DNA from: Parcubacteria group bacterium GW2011_GWA2_42_14 | Lineage (GTDB): Bacteria; Patescibacteriota; Minisyncoccia; Sungbacterales; GWA2-42-14 | Length of the DNA stretch: 48,003 nt | Assembly: GCA_000998135.1 (NCBI GenBank) | Contig: LCCV01000003.1 | Location: forward strand, 70,392 to 118,394 | Direction of reading: 5' to 3' | Translations under genes and position numbers: made by a program | Shown here: positions 24,277 through 32,518 of the stretch, piece by piece | Layout of the letters: every line of letters begins with the position of its first letter | Numbering within the stretch: position 1 is the first letter of the stretch | Notes under the pieces: model-generated | Database searches by the model: none | The model's input: the letters and a program-made list of their open reading frames with translations, nothing else | Told to the model about the DNA's origin: nothing

Positions 24277-25323
24277 ATGAACATTGCAACGCTTATCATA
24301 TTAGTCCCTATCGCTGTAGCCCTTATCGGCATTTTTTGGTTTGTTTATAGATTGTCGAAAATTAAAAGTTCCGGCCCCGATGATAACCAAGCGCTTTTGA
24401 TGCTGCAAAATCAGTTAAACGAGCTTAATCGTTCCGTTGATACTAAATTGGGTGAATCTACGAAAGCGATGCAAAACCAATTTAGCCAGTCGGCGCAAAT
24501 AATCAGGGATGTTACCGAGCGCCTGACCAAGCTTGATGAAACCAACCGTCAGGTTGTTAATTTTGCCGACCAATTGCAGAATTTGCAGGATATTTTGCAA
24601 AATCCGAAACAGCGCGGAATTTTGGGAGAATATTATTTGGAGACGGTTTTGAAAAATGTTTTGCCTCCCGGCCGGTTTCAGATGCAGTATAAATTCAAAG
24701 ACGGTGTTATAGTGGACGCGGTTATTTTTCTTGATAAAGAAAAAATTATTCCGATTGATTCAAAATTTTCGCTTGAGAATTATAACCGCATTTTGGCGGA
24801 ACGCGACCATGGTGAAAAAGAAAAATTGGAAAAATTATTCCGGCAGGATTTGAAAAATCGTATTGATGAGACATCCAAATACGTGAGGCCCGAAGAGGGG
24901 ACAATGGATTTTGCTTTTATGTTTATTCCGGCAGAGGCGATTTATTATGACTTGTTGATAAATCAAGTTGGCACTGTAAAAGTTAATACGCGTGATTTGA
25001 TTGAATACGCTTTTCAGGACAAGCACGTTATTATTGTTTCTCCTACTTCGTTTTTGGCATATCTTCAGACAGTGATGCAGGGTTTGCGGGCGTTACAAAT
25101 TGAAGAATCGGCCAAAGAAATTCGCAAGCGAGTTGAAGAACTCGGCAAACATTTATCTTCATACGACCAGTTTATGAAAAAACTTGGAAGCAATCTTTCC
25201 ACAACCGTAAATATGTATAACAGCGCCTATAAAGAATTCGGAAAAATTGATAAGGATGTTTTGCGCATAACCGGAGAGGGGATGGACATTGAGCCGAAAA
25301 TGCTTGAAAAACCGGAGGAATAG
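24277..25323 (+). CDS. rmuC: RmuC-family protein
   Basis: A 348-residue membrane-anchored RmuC homologue; the family has a PD-(D/E)xK nuclease-like core and limits DNA inversions in E. coli. Residues 2-27 are one membrane helix (IATLIILVPIAVALIGIFWF). A coiled coil follows (LNELNRSVDTKLGESTKAMQ). The core shows KQRGILGEYYLETVLKNVLP, VIVDAVIFL, IIPIDSKFSLENY and TMDFAFMFIPAEAIYYDLL. ATG 24277 is my choice. An in-frame ATG at 24235 would add 14 hydrophobic residues but lies beside the opposite promoter. A TTGTAG/TATAGT box pair at 24248/24270 is compatible with neither start being far from the transcript end. Confidence 0.9.
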   Translation: MNIATLIILVPIAVALIGIFWFVYRLSKIKSSGPDDNQALLMLQNQLNELNRSVDTKLGESTKAMQNQFSQSAQIIRDVTERLTKLDETNRQVVNFADQLQNLQDILQNPKQRGILGEYYLETVLKNVLPPGRFQMQYKFKDGVIVDAVIFLDKEKIIPIDSKFSLENYNRILAERDHGEKEKLEKLFRQDLKNRIDETSKYVRPEEGTMDFAFMFIPAEAIYYDLLINQVGTVKVNTRDLIEYAFQDKHVIIVSPTSFLAYLQTVMQGLRALQIEESAKEIRKRVEELGKHLSSYDQFMKKLGSNLSTTVNMYNSAYKEFGKIDKDVLRITGEGMDIEPKMLEKPEE

Positions 25324-25373
25324 TTTTTGAGGAATGTGGGTATCCTGTTTAATAAATTTTATACTGTAAGGAA

Positions 25374-25389
25374 CAATTCGCGCGAATTG
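25374..25389. repeat. 16-bp perfect palindrome after rmuC
   Basis: CAATTCGCGCGAATTG, within a larger GAAC...GTTC arm pair. The rest of 25324-25480 is AT-rich with no gene. Confidence 0.7.
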
Positions 25390-25477
25390 GCGAATGAGTT
25401 CTATATTAGGAAATATATGAAATAAGAAAATTTTTGTAATTAGGTCTTTATAGAAATAGAAAATAAAGATAAAAAAT

Positions 25478-25514
25478 AAAAAACCCGCCAGATCCTTTGT
25501 GGCATCATGGCGGG
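25478..25514 (-). terminator. Terminator of the 221-residue gene
   Basis: Minus strand CCCGCCA/TGGCGGG stem, then TTTTTTATTTTT. A second GC-rich inverted repeat (CCGCCAGAAGGCGAGG area, 25515-25560) lies between it and the gene. Confidence 0.8.
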
Positions 25515-25578
25515 CCGCCCAATGGGCGAGCCTCGCCTTCTGGCGGGGAGCTTTTTGGGCGCCTCAATCCTTAGTTGT

Positions 25579-26244
25579 TTAGATGCGCCGTACTAGCGTA
25601 ACTCTATCCGGAATCAAATCGAACATTATTTCGATCGGAATCGTTCCTTCTGATGGGGAGTAGTTATCTGTTCGCTCGAGGATGTACTTTCGTCCCTCGC
25701 TCCGGGCCTCCCACTGCTCGTTTCCATACTTAGGATTGAAACCTTTTTGGAAAACGAGCTTCATGGCATTTGCGCGACGTTCCTCAAGTAGGCGCAGTTC
25801 TTTCTGAAACGCGCGTTCTTCCCGCTCTTCCCTGTGTGTACGATTTTCTGTGGTGGTGGATTTGGCATGAGGATTGACGCACGCCTGTTGCGCCTTTTTC
25901 AGCCACGTCTGCAGCGAGCGGATACTCACGGTATACTTGCCCGGTTTTCCTGTCAGAAGAACCGCACCGGGCATGGTGGTTGTGAGTGCATTGCGGCGTG
26001 ACCCAACCAGTTTACCCCAGCGTTGCTTGAAGAATAGCGCTATGTCGATCTTCTCCTTTTTCTTTCCGTTTTGTACGGTTAGAACAAGTTGTGAAGGAAC
26101 AATAATTTCGCCCCAACCATAGCCGCGGTTGCGAAAATATGAACCATCAGGGCTCTTTCCGTCCCCCTGATACTGTTTGACCCCTTGTACGAGGTCAAAT
26201 GAACCTTGCAAATACTTCAGACTGACGCATTTGGCTGATTGCAC
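25579..26244 (-). CDS. Basic 221-residue protein, unknown function
   Basis: I do not recognise this protein. It is soluble and strongly basic. The N-terminal half is beta-rich (GYGWGEIIVPSQLVLTVQNG) with KIDIALFFKQRWGKLVGSRR; the middle is a charged coiled coil (REEREERAFQKELRLLEERR); the end has another beta segment (IPIEIMFDLIPDRVTLV). The basic character would suit nucleic-acid binding, which is inference. GTG 26244 is the start, with GGGAG 8 bp upstream and a consensus promoter at 26296-26324. Composition is GC-richer than adjacent rmuC and secD. A member of the isolated-cassette class. Confidence 0.7.
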   Translation of the reverse strand: MQSAKCVSLKYLQGSFDLVQGVKQYQGDGKSPDGSYFRNRGYGWGEIIVPSQLVLTVQNGKKKEKIDIALFFKQRWGKLVGSRRNALTTTMPGAVLLTGKPGKYTVSIRSLQTWLKKAQQACVNPHAKSTTTENRTHREEREERAFQKELRLLEERRANAMKLVFQKGFNPKYGNEQWEARSEGRKYILERTDNYSPSEGTIPIEIMFDLIPDRVTLVRRI

Positions 26245-26295
26245 CTGTTATTCTCCCTTGGTCTCGAGTTTTTTTGGAGTTTATTCCTTATCTTA

Positions 26296-26324
26296 ATTAT
26301 AGCATTTATATATATATATGTCAA
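26296..26324 (-). promoter_or_regulatory. Consensus promoter of the 221-residue gene
   Basis: Minus strand TTGACA (26319-26324), 17-bp spacer made mainly of TA repeats, TATAAT (26296-26301). Confidence 0.85.
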
Positions 26325-26356
26325 GTTGCATGGTTTTTCTATTTGTGGTTAATTAA

Positions 26357-26611
26357 TAACAGGAGTTATGCTTTCATAAAAAACTCTTTATTTAAACCAA
26401 AATTTTAGCTTTTAATAATGATTTTGGCAACGACTCCAATATACAAATAATACTCTAATGACTCGAATATCCTTTGCTCTGGTAAACAAATCCTTAAACA
26501 TTCGAGTCATTCGTGTGAATTCGAGTATTAGAGTCGCCCCCCAAGTCGAAGCAGAAAGTAATAAAAAGTTTGATGATTATGCTGTTTTAAATGACTGCGT
26601 AAGTCCTGTTA
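26357..26611. mobile_element. MITE-like element, full copy, upstream of secD
   Basis: A 255-bp element. Ends are TAACAGGAGTTATGC and, inverted, TAACAGGACTTACGC. A central palindrome of about 105 bp (CGACTCCAAT...TTAGAGTCGCC) lies between two AT-rich arms. No coding capacity. The TA at both tips would fit the TA target duplication of IS630/Tc1-type elements (inference). The secD ATG follows 6 bp after the right end. Confidence 0.8.
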
Positions 26612-26617
26612 ATAATA

Positions 26618-28015
26618 ATGTCCGAAGAAGTCATAAAAAAGCGGTTTTTGAGCGTTTTTATTATTGTTATAGCCCTGGTTATCGGGCTTTTTGACGCGCC
26701 CCAGTATTTTAACAGGGGTGTTGATTTTTTAATGCGAAAAACCAATCTGCCCGATTTTGAAATTATAAAAATAAGGCCGCCTCTTGAACAGTCGTTTCGT
26801 CTCGGCCTTGATCTTTTGGGAGGAACTCACCTTGTTTACGAGGCCGACCTTTTCAATGTTTCCACAATTGAAAAAGGAAATTCTATGTCTGCTCTTCGCG
26901 ATGTTATTGAGAGAAGAGTTAATCTTTTCGGAGTTACCGAGCCGATTGTGCAGGTGGAGCGCCATGGAGATTCTCATAGATTGATAGTGGAACTTGCCGG
27001 AATAAAAGATATAAATGAGGCCATTCGTTTAATCGGTGAGACCCCTTTTCTTGAATTTCGTGAGCCGAGGTCTGAAGAAGAAATGAATAAAATATTAGAA
27101 GCGCAAAAAACCGGGGAACAAAAAGATGTTGACCCTTATTTCATTCCCACGCCCTTAAATGGCAAGTATCTTAAAAGGTCTATTGTTGATTTTGACCAGA
27201 CAACGTATAAGCCGATTATAAGTTTGCAATTCAATGACGAGGGCGCTAAACTTTTTGAAGAAATTACCGAAAGAAATATTGATAAGCCGGTTGGAATTTA
27301 TCTGGACGGGTTTCTCATAAGTGCTCCTAACGTAAGGGAAAAAATATCCGGGGGCAACGCGCAGATTACCGGAAATTTTACTCCGGATGAAGCAAAAAAA
27401 CTTGTTGGCCGTTTAAATTCCGGAGCACTTCCTGTTCCCATTAAAATTATTTCCCAGCAATCCGTGGAAGCGTCTTTGGGAGAAGTGTCGCTATATAGAA
27501 GCCTTACCGCGGCTATTTATGGTTTTTTGGCTGTTGCTTTTTTTATGATGTTTTGGTATCGGCTTCCCGGAATTATCTCGGTATTAGCCCTTTTGATTTA
27601 TACGTCTTTAGTTTTGGCTATTTTTAAGATTATTCCGGTAACCTTAACCGCTGCCGGAGTCGCGGGGTTTGTGCTGTCTTTGGGCATGGCGGTGGATGCT
27701 AATATCCTTATTTTTGAGCGTTTTAAAGAGGAATTGCGAAAGGGAAAAAATATGGAAGATTCTTTCCGGGAAGGGTTCGCGCGCGCATGGACATCTATTC
27801 GCGATTCCAATGTTTCAAGCATTATTACGGCTCTGATTCTTTATTGGTTTGGAACGAGTTTGGTTAAAGGATTTGCTCTTACTCTTGGTATCGGGGTTTT
27901 GATAAGTATGTTTAGCGCGATCACTGTATCTAGAACCTTTTTATATTCTTTGATGAGTCCGAGGTTATCTAAGTGGAGGTTCCTGTTTCTTAGCGGGATA
28001 TCCCATAATCTCTAA
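26618..28015 (+). CDS. secD: Protein translocase subunit SecD
   Basis: A 465-residue membrane component that helps SecYEG pull proteins across the membrane using the proton gradient. It has the N-terminal membrane helix (FLSVFIIVIALVIGLF), the motif FRLGLDLLGGTHLVYE, the periplasmic P1 domain (residues about 60-280), and five further membrane helices with GVAGFVLSLGMAVDANILIF, the RND signature. P1 is shorter than in E. coli, as in many SecD proteins. secF follows after a palindromic repeat. Confidence 0.96.
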   Translation: MSEEVIKKRFLSVFIIVIALVIGLFDAPQYFNRGVDFLMRKTNLPDFEIIKIRPPLEQSFRLGLDLLGGTHLVYEADLFNVSTIEKGNSMSALRDVIERRVNLFGVTEPIVQVERHGDSHRLIVELAGIKDINEAIRLIGETPFLEFREPRSEEEMNKILEAQKTGEQKDVDPYFIPTPLNGKYLKRSIVDFDQTTYKPIISLQFNDEGAKLFEEITERNIDKPVGIYLDGFLISAPNVREKISGGNAQITGNFTPDEAKKLVGRLNSGALPVPIKIISQQSVEASLGEVSLYRSLTAAIYGFLAVAFFMMFWYRLPGIISVLALLIYTSLVLAIFKIIPVTLTAAGVAGFVLSLGMAVDANILIFERFKEELRKGKNMEDSFREGFARAWTSIRDSNVSSIITALILYWFGTSLVKGFALTLGIGVLISMFSAITVSRTFLYSLMSPRLSKWRFLFLSGISHNL

Positions 28016-28098
28016 TCACCCTCTAATTATTTCGCGAATTATCTCTAATGCGCGGTTCGCGATTATTAGAGATATAATTCGAGATTGATTAGTGATTT
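28014..28098. repeat. Palindromic repeat, GATTGATTAGTGATT family, between secD and secF
   Basis: Arms of about 35 nt: AATCACCCTCTAATTATTTC on the left is nearly complementary to AATTCGAGATTGATTAGTGA on the right. It fills the secD-secF gap from stop to start codon. Confidence 0.75.
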
Positions 28099-28998
28099 AT
28101 GCAAATTATTGCCAATCGAAAAATATTTTATATCTTCTCCGGCATTCTGGTTTCGGCCAGTTTGATTTCCCTCTTGACTTTTGGATTGCATTTTGGTATT
28201 GACTTTACAGGAGGTTCTTTGCTTGAAGCTGAATACAGGGGAGTCCGTCCGGATTCGGAAGTTATCCGAAGAAATCTTGAATCATTGAATTTGGGAACAA
28301 TTGTTATACAACAAACCGGTTCTCAAGGATTGATTTTAAGATTTCGCGATGTTGATGAAAATACTCATCAGGAAATTGTTGCCTTATTAAAAAAAACCGC
28401 CACCGGTTTTTCAGAAAAAAGATTTGACGCCATTGGTCCTACAATCGGCAAGGAACTCAAAAGAAAATCCATTTATGCCATTATTGTTGTTCTTGTTTTG
28501 ATTGTTCTTTATATTGCCTGGGCCTTCCGCAAAGTTTCCAAACCAATATCTTCATGGAAATACGGGGTGGTAGCTGTTATTGCGTTATTTCACGACGTAT
28601 TAATTCCAGCCGGACTTTTTTCTGTTTTGGGAAGATTTGCCGGAGCAGAGGTTGACACTTTATTTGTAACCGCTCTGTTGACAATTTTGGGCTTTTCGGT
28701 GCATGATACAATTGTGGTATTTGATAGGGTAAGGGAGAACTTGCGGAATACCACGGGACGAGGTGTTGACTTTTCAGCCATTGTTGAGCAAAGTGTTAAA
28801 GAGACCATTATTCGTTCAATAAATACTTCGTTTACTGTACTTTTATCGCTTCTGGCAATATTTCTTTTCGGAGGTGAATCTATAAGATATTTTACCCTTA
28901 CTTTAATAGTAGGAGTAATAATCGGCACTTATTCTTCAATATTTATAGCCAGCCCCTTTTTGGTTACTTGGCAATTGTTTGGCAGTAAACAAAAATAG
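28099..28998 (+). CDS. secF: Protein translocase subunit SecF
   Basis: A 299-residue partner of SecD. The family marks are clear: GLHFGIDFTGGSLLEAEYRG near the N-terminus, then KSIYAIIVVLVLIVLYIAWA, LFHDVLIPAGLFSVLG, TILGFSVHDTIVVFDRVREN and SINTSFTVLLSLLAIFLFGG. Six membrane helices are predicted. The start is ATG 28099, exactly at the repeat's end. With secD it forms one operon despite the repeat. Confidence 0.96.
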   Translation: MQIIANRKIFYIFSGILVSASLISLLTFGLHFGIDFTGGSLLEAEYRGVRPDSEVIRRNLESLNLGTIVIQQTGSQGLILRFRDVDENTHQEIVALLKKTATGFSEKRFDAIGPTIGKELKRKSIYAIIVVLVLIVLYIAWAFRKVSKPISSWKYGVVAVIALFHDVLIPAGLFSVLGRFAGAEVDTLFVTALLTILGFSVHDTIVVFDRVRENLRNTTGRGVDFSAIVEQSVKETIIRSINTSFTVLLSLLAIFLFGGESIRYFTLTLIVGVIIGTYSSIFIASPFLVTWQLFGSKQK

Positions 28999-29023
28999 GC
29001 AATTTTAAGCTATTAGTTTCCTA

Positions 29024-29053
29024 TTGACTTTTATAACTATATTATTGTATTAT
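29024..29053 (+). promoter_or_regulatory. Promoter of sigma4/HARE gene
   Basis: TTGACT (29024-29029), 18-bp spacer, TATTAT (29048-29053). The roughly 45-nt leader contains ATTTCG...CGAAAT (29070-29092), a possible hairpin or operator. Confidence 0.55.
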
Positions 29054-29104
29054 TTTAATAAAGGTGTATTTCGTAAAAAAGGTGCGAAATAAGTCAAAAA
29101 TACA

Positions 29105-30148
29105 ATGGAACGTATTAATCTCTCGGTTCATCCTAAGGATGCAGCCGCAAAAATATTAAAAACCCTTTCAAGCAAGCGAGCCGAAGACGTTTTGGCCAAA
29201 AGGTTCGGTATCAAAGGTACGGGCAGACATACCCTTGAGTCCATAGGCAAGTCCTATGGAATTACCCGTGAGCGGGTAAGGCAGATTGAAGAAGCCGGGA
29301 TGAAATCGCTTGCTGGAAATGATGAGGTGCAAAAAGAGCTTCAGAGCATGCATCCGGTTTTTCGGAATCATCTGTCAAATCATGGAGGCGTTTCTGAAGA
29401 AAAACGGTATTTGAATAGTTTGGCGGACGCGAAATTTCATCCTCATATTAATTTCCTTTTGTCTTTGGGGCTCCCGGTGCGTAAAGCCGAAGAAGATGAA
29501 CATCACCATCATCGCTGGTTTGTTGATGATGAGACCTTGAATAAAGCCCAAACCGTTGTAAGCCGGGTGGTAGACGAGCTTGACGCTAAAAAGGCCGTTG
29601 TTTCTGAAGATGAATTGGCTGCTTTGTTTTCCAATCACGCGCGCGAAGTTTTTGGCGAACCCAAAGATGAAAAATCAGTAAAATCATACATGAGCATTGC
29701 CAAAACCATTTCCAGGAATCCTTATAATGAATATGGACTTGTTTCTTGGCCGGATATAAATCCCAGGGGCGTGAGAGACAAGGCCTATGTTGTTCTTGCC
29801 AAACACGAAAAACCTCTTCACTTTACCGACGTTGCCAAAGCCATAAATAAAAGCGGTTGGTCGCAAAGAAAAGCCCATCCTCAAACCGTTCACAATGAAT
29901 TAATCAAAGATGCCCGGTTTGTTTTGGTGGGACGAGGCCTTTACGCCCTGAAGCAATGGGGATATGAGCCGGGAACAGTAAAAGATGTTTTGGTTTCTGT
30001 TTTGAAACAATCCAGTCGCCCCATGTCTAAAGATGAAATTACTAAAAAGGTTTTGGAAAAAAGAATGGTGAAAGAAAATACCATTCTTCTCAATCTGCAG
30101 GATAAAAAGAGGTTTAGGAGGGCGGAGGAAGGATATACACTCGTATAA
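29105..30148 (+). CDS. Transcription factor: sigma-70 region 4 plus HARE-type helix-turn-helix
   Basis: A 347-residue protein. Residues 40-75 form a sigma region-4 HTH (LESIGKSYGITRERVRQIEE), which binds -35 boxes or the polymerase flap. The middle is helical with an HHHH run (EDEHHHHRW). Residues about 215-290 are a HARE-HTH domain (KAYVVLAKHEKPLHFTDVAK, HPQTVHNELIKDARFVLVGR, GLYALKQWGY) like that of the RNA polymerase delta subunit, and a second winged helix closes the protein (SRPMSKDEITKKVLEKRMVK). No region 2 is present, so it cannot replace a full sigma factor. It probably modulates RNA polymerase. It stands alone with a terminator behind it. Confidence 0.88.
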   Translation: MERINLSVHPKDAAAKILKTLSSKRAEDVLAKRFGIKGTGRHTLESIGKSYGITRERVRQIEEAGMKSLAGNDEVQKELQSMHPVFRNHLSNHGGVSEEKRYLNSLADAKFHPHINFLLSLGLPVRKAEEDEHHHHRWFVDDETLNKAQTVVSRVVDELDAKKAVVSEDELAALFSNHAREVFGEPKDEKSVKSYMSIAKTISRNPYNEYGLVSWPDINPRGVRDKAYVVLAKHEKPLHFTDVAKAINKSGWSQRKAHPQTVHNELIKDARFVLVGRGLYALKQWGYEPGTVKDVLVSVLKQSSRPMSKDEITKKVLEKRMVKENTILLNLQDKKRFRRAEEGYTLV

Positions 30149-30180
30149 ATTCCTAATTCCTAATTTCTAATTTTCAATAA

Positions 30181-30206
30181 AATCCGCTCTCTGCGGATTT
30201 TTTTGG
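30181..30206 (+). terminator. Rho-independent terminator
   Basis: AATCCGC/GCGGATT stem, 5-nt loop, then a run of T. Confidence 0.9.
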
Positions 30207-30211
30207 TGCTA

Positions 30212-30240
30212 TTGACTTATTTCTTAAAATATGCTAATAT
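30212..30240 (+). promoter_or_regulatory. Promoter of the 148-residue gene
   Basis: TTGACT (30212-30217), 17-bp spacer, TAATAT (30235-30240). The leader of about 65 nt has an AAAAACGCCGTTTTT hairpin and AAAGGAGG at 30297-30304. Confidence 0.8.
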
Positions 30241-30310
30241 ATATAGTATAGTTCGGAAAATGGCAAAAACGCCGTTTTTCTGTTGAAATCCAAACGAAAG
30301 GAGGAAGGCC

Positions 30311-30757
30311 ATGCGTTGTTTCCTGTGGGTTGTTTCGGAAACGGTGTTTCCACTCGACGAAGAGGGCACCGTGGATGATCTCTACCAAGTACACGAGTGT
30401 TGCAGTCAGCGGTGCGACAAGTACAAGGAGGGCGTCTCCGAAATCTCGACTGATGGTGCGGATGACAAAATGCCGTGCGAGGACAAGCTCCGTGGTATCG
30501 GAAGCTGGAGCTTGAATAATCACTCTTTCGCTGACCTTGACGAGAAAACCGGCGGACTTCTCCGAGAGGTAGTTGGCGATTACCAAGAGGGCGAGTGCGT
30601 CCGGCTCTTCCACAACCGCGAGGAGCTCAAGCAATTGCGCGTGATTGCCGAGGGCATGGAGGCGGGACACTACAAGTTCTTTCTCGTCATCCTCGTGGAC
30701 TGCGCGGAAGATGCTCTTCAGAAGTATGGTGAGCAAGCCGCCATCAGCAATGCGTAA
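30311..30757 (+). CDS. Acidic 148-residue protein, unknown function
   Basis: I do not recognise this protein. It is soluble and acidic, with three Cys near the N-terminus (HECCSQRC at about 29-36) and another in MPCEDKL. The second half looks alpha/beta (GHYKFFLVILVDCAEDALQK). The strand is chosen because a promoter, AAAGGAGG at 6 bp from ATG and a strong terminator all agree; a longer opposite-strand frame over the same region has none. Composition is clearly GC-richer than its neighbours, as for the other isolated genes. Confidence 0.75.
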   Translation: MRCFLWVVSETVFPLDEEGTVDDLYQVHECCSQRCDKYKEGVSEISTDGADDKMPCEDKLRGIGSWSLNNHSFADLDEKTGGLLREVVGDYQEGECVRLFHNREELKQLRVIAEGMEAGHYKFFLVILVDCAEDALQKYGEQAAISNA

Positions 30758-30768
30758 CTCCGCCATCA

Positions 30769-30806
30769 AGGGTGCGTGTGAGGAAACTCCCGCACCCTGT
30801 TTTTTT
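30769..30806 (+). terminator. Rho-independent terminator
   Basis: AGGGTGCG/CGCACCCT stem with a GTGAGGAAACTCC inner hairpin, followed by GTTTTTTTC. Confidence 0.92.
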
Positions 30807-30845
30807 CTTTTATTCTCTTGTTTTTGTTGATATAATTGAGATAGC

Positions 30846-30933
30846 GCGATTCCAATATACAAATGACATTTGAATGATTCTAATAACGCATAGGTATTTG
30901 AGACATTCGAGTGAATTCGAGTATTAGAGTCGC
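30846..30933. repeat. GCGACTCTAAT palindrome (core only)
   Basis: GCGATTCCAATATAC at the left pairs with GTATTAGAGTCGC at the right, with ATGA/TCGAG words inside. No TAACAGG ends. It stops 10 bp before the ATG at 30944. Confidence 0.8.
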
Positions 30934-30943
30934 CATAAAGTTA

Positions 30944-32269
30944 ATGCTTTTAGAGTTTATACAATTTCAACTCAGTATTTTAAGGCCGCTTTGGCCATAT
31001 ATTCAGCTTACCTGGTGGGCATGGCTTCCGCCGCTTCTCGCCTTCGGGGCGTGGAAGATGTGGGTGTTTTATTTGCGGGTCTGGTATTTTGCCAATTTGA
31101 AATGGGTGCTTTTGGAAGTAAGAATCCCCAAAGAAATGGCCAAGTCGCCGCAGGCCATGGAGCAGATTTTTGCCGGACTTCATTCGGCTTTCCGGCGTTT
31201 TGATTTTGAAGAAAAATATTGGAAAGGCCTTCAAACCGATTATTTCAGTTTTGAAATTGTTTCCGTCGGCGGCAAAGTCCACTTTTATATTTATACGCCG
31301 TCAGATTATATAAATCTTATTCAGGCACTGGTATATTCGCAGTACCCGGAAAGCGAAGTTAAGGAGGTTGAAGATTACTCGCCAACTCTTCCCGAAAATA
31401 TTCCTAATGATGAGTGGAATCTTTTTGGGACCGAATTCGCCTTAGCCAAACCAGACCCTTATCCTATTAGAACTTATAAGGATTTTTTGGTTGAAGATAT
31501 ATCATTGAAAGAAGAGGCAAGAAAGGTTGACCCGTTATCCGCTTTGGCCGAAGTACTGTCCAATATTAAGCCGCATGAAGTTGTGGGCGTTCATTTTTTA
31601 ATACGTCCGACAGGAGATGATTGGAAAAAGAAAGCTGAGGAATTGGTGTTTAAACTGATTGGAAGGGAAATACCTAAAAAATCCGGTTTGTTGGAGCAGT
31701 TATTGCCGGGAGGAAATATGGACCTTTCTTGGCCGATTCGTGAAGTTGTATGGCCGGGTAGCGATGTTTTGACCGGGAAGAACGAAAAGAAATCTGAAAA
31801 GTCCCCTGATATGCTTATGATGCGGTTATCCCCCGGGGAACAGGAAATTGTTAAGGCCGTTGAAAAAAATATAGCCAAAATAGGTTACGAGACCATTTTG
31901 AGGTTTATCTACATCGGCAAGGCAAAGGAATTTGACATGATGAATTTTGCCGCCATTCAAGGGGTCTTGCGCCAATTTAATACTCTTAATTTAAACAGTT
32001 TTAAAACACAATCTAAGGGAATGACTACTGCCAAGTGGTATAACCCTTGGAGGGTGCGCGTAAAACTTAGAAAAAAGAAAAAATTTTATAATTATTTTAA
32101 ATTGCGAAAGCCGTTTCTTGATACTTATATTCTTCATTCCAAGCCCTTTATTTTTAATATTGAGGAACTGGCAACCGTGTATCATTTTCCCGGAGGAACT
32201 GTGGGAGCTCTTACCACTCAGAGAATTGAAGCGAAGCGAGGAGAGCCACCTTCGGATCTGCCTATTTGA
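30944..32269 (+). CDS. Conserved membrane protein paired with TraD-like ATPase (DUF8128-like)
   Basis: A 441-residue protein. One or two N-terminal membrane segments (PYIQLTWWAWLPPLLAFGAW) are followed by a large cytoplasmic part (LEVRIPKEMAKSPQAMEQIF; DYFSFEIVSVGGKVHFYIYT; QALVYSQYPESEVKEVEDYS). The C-terminus ends RIEAKRGEPPSDLPI. From memory, proteins of this type sit directly before a TraD/VirD4-like ATPase in many CPR genomes, as here, so it is probably the membrane partner of that ATPase in DNA or protein transfer, or type IV pilus-like work. ATG 30944 is preferred over 30911 because the extra 11 codons are made of repeat sequence. Confidence 0.8.
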   Translation: MLLEFIQFQLSILRPLWPYIQLTWWAWLPPLLAFGAWKMWVFYLRVWYFANLKWVLLEVRIPKEMAKSPQAMEQIFAGLHSAFRRFDFEEKYWKGLQTDYFSFEIVSVGGKVHFYIYTPSDYINLIQALVYSQYPESEVKEVEDYSPTLPENIPNDEWNLFGTEFALAKPDPYPIRTYKDFLVEDISLKEEARKVDPLSALAEVLSNIKPHEVVGVHFLIRPTGDDWKKKAEELVFKLIGREIPKKSGLLEQLLPGGNMDLSWPIREVVWPGSDVLTGKNEKKSEKSPDMLMMRLSPGEQEIVKAVEKNIAKIGYETILRFIYIGKAKEFDMMNFAAIQGVLRQFNTLNLNSFKTQSKGMTTAKWYNPWRVRVKLRKKKKFYNYFKLRKPFLDTYILHSKPFIFNIEELATVYHFPGGTVGALTTQRIEAKRGEPPSDLPI

Positions 32270-32342
32270 TGGTCTTTTTAAGTTTTAGACGTATGGTGTT
32301 AAGTTATCGCAGCGAAGCTGAGCACTTATATCGGATAAATGC

Positions 32343-32384
32343 TTGGCCAAAAGAGGGGAGCCGCTTTCCGACTTGCCAATTTAA
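32343..32384 (+). pseudogene. Relict duplicate of the preceding gene's C-terminus
   Basis: Fourteen codons read LAKRGEPLSDLPI and a stop, against EAKRGEPPSDLPI and a stop at the end of the intact gene. There is no start; upstream in frame a stop occurs within 10 codons. Confidence 0.55.
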
Positions 32385-32428
32385 CAATTTTATTGTATAA
32401 TTATAATAGAGAATTTAGAAGCGATATT

Positions 32429-32513
32429 AAACGCAATAATTACACGCCAATTTAAACGTCAACAGCGTTTATTATGGTGTGTTGGCGGTTTAATATGGCG
32501 TAATAGTTGGCGT
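32429..32513. repeat. CGCCAA palindromic repeat before TraD-like gene
   Basis: CGCCAATTTAAACG (32455-32468) pairs with CGTTTATTATGGTGTGTTGG-CG (ends 32487), and outer TTAAACGC/GGCGTAATA words extend it. It ends about 6 bp before the ATG. Confidence 0.65.
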
Positions 32514-32518
32514 ACAAC

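Noticed and set aside
30224-30862. 212-codon minus-strand frame opposite the 148-residue gene
   Set aside because: It runs through the promoter, leader and terminator of the plus-strand gene, which has a Shine-Dalgarno at the right distance. The minus frame has no such signals.
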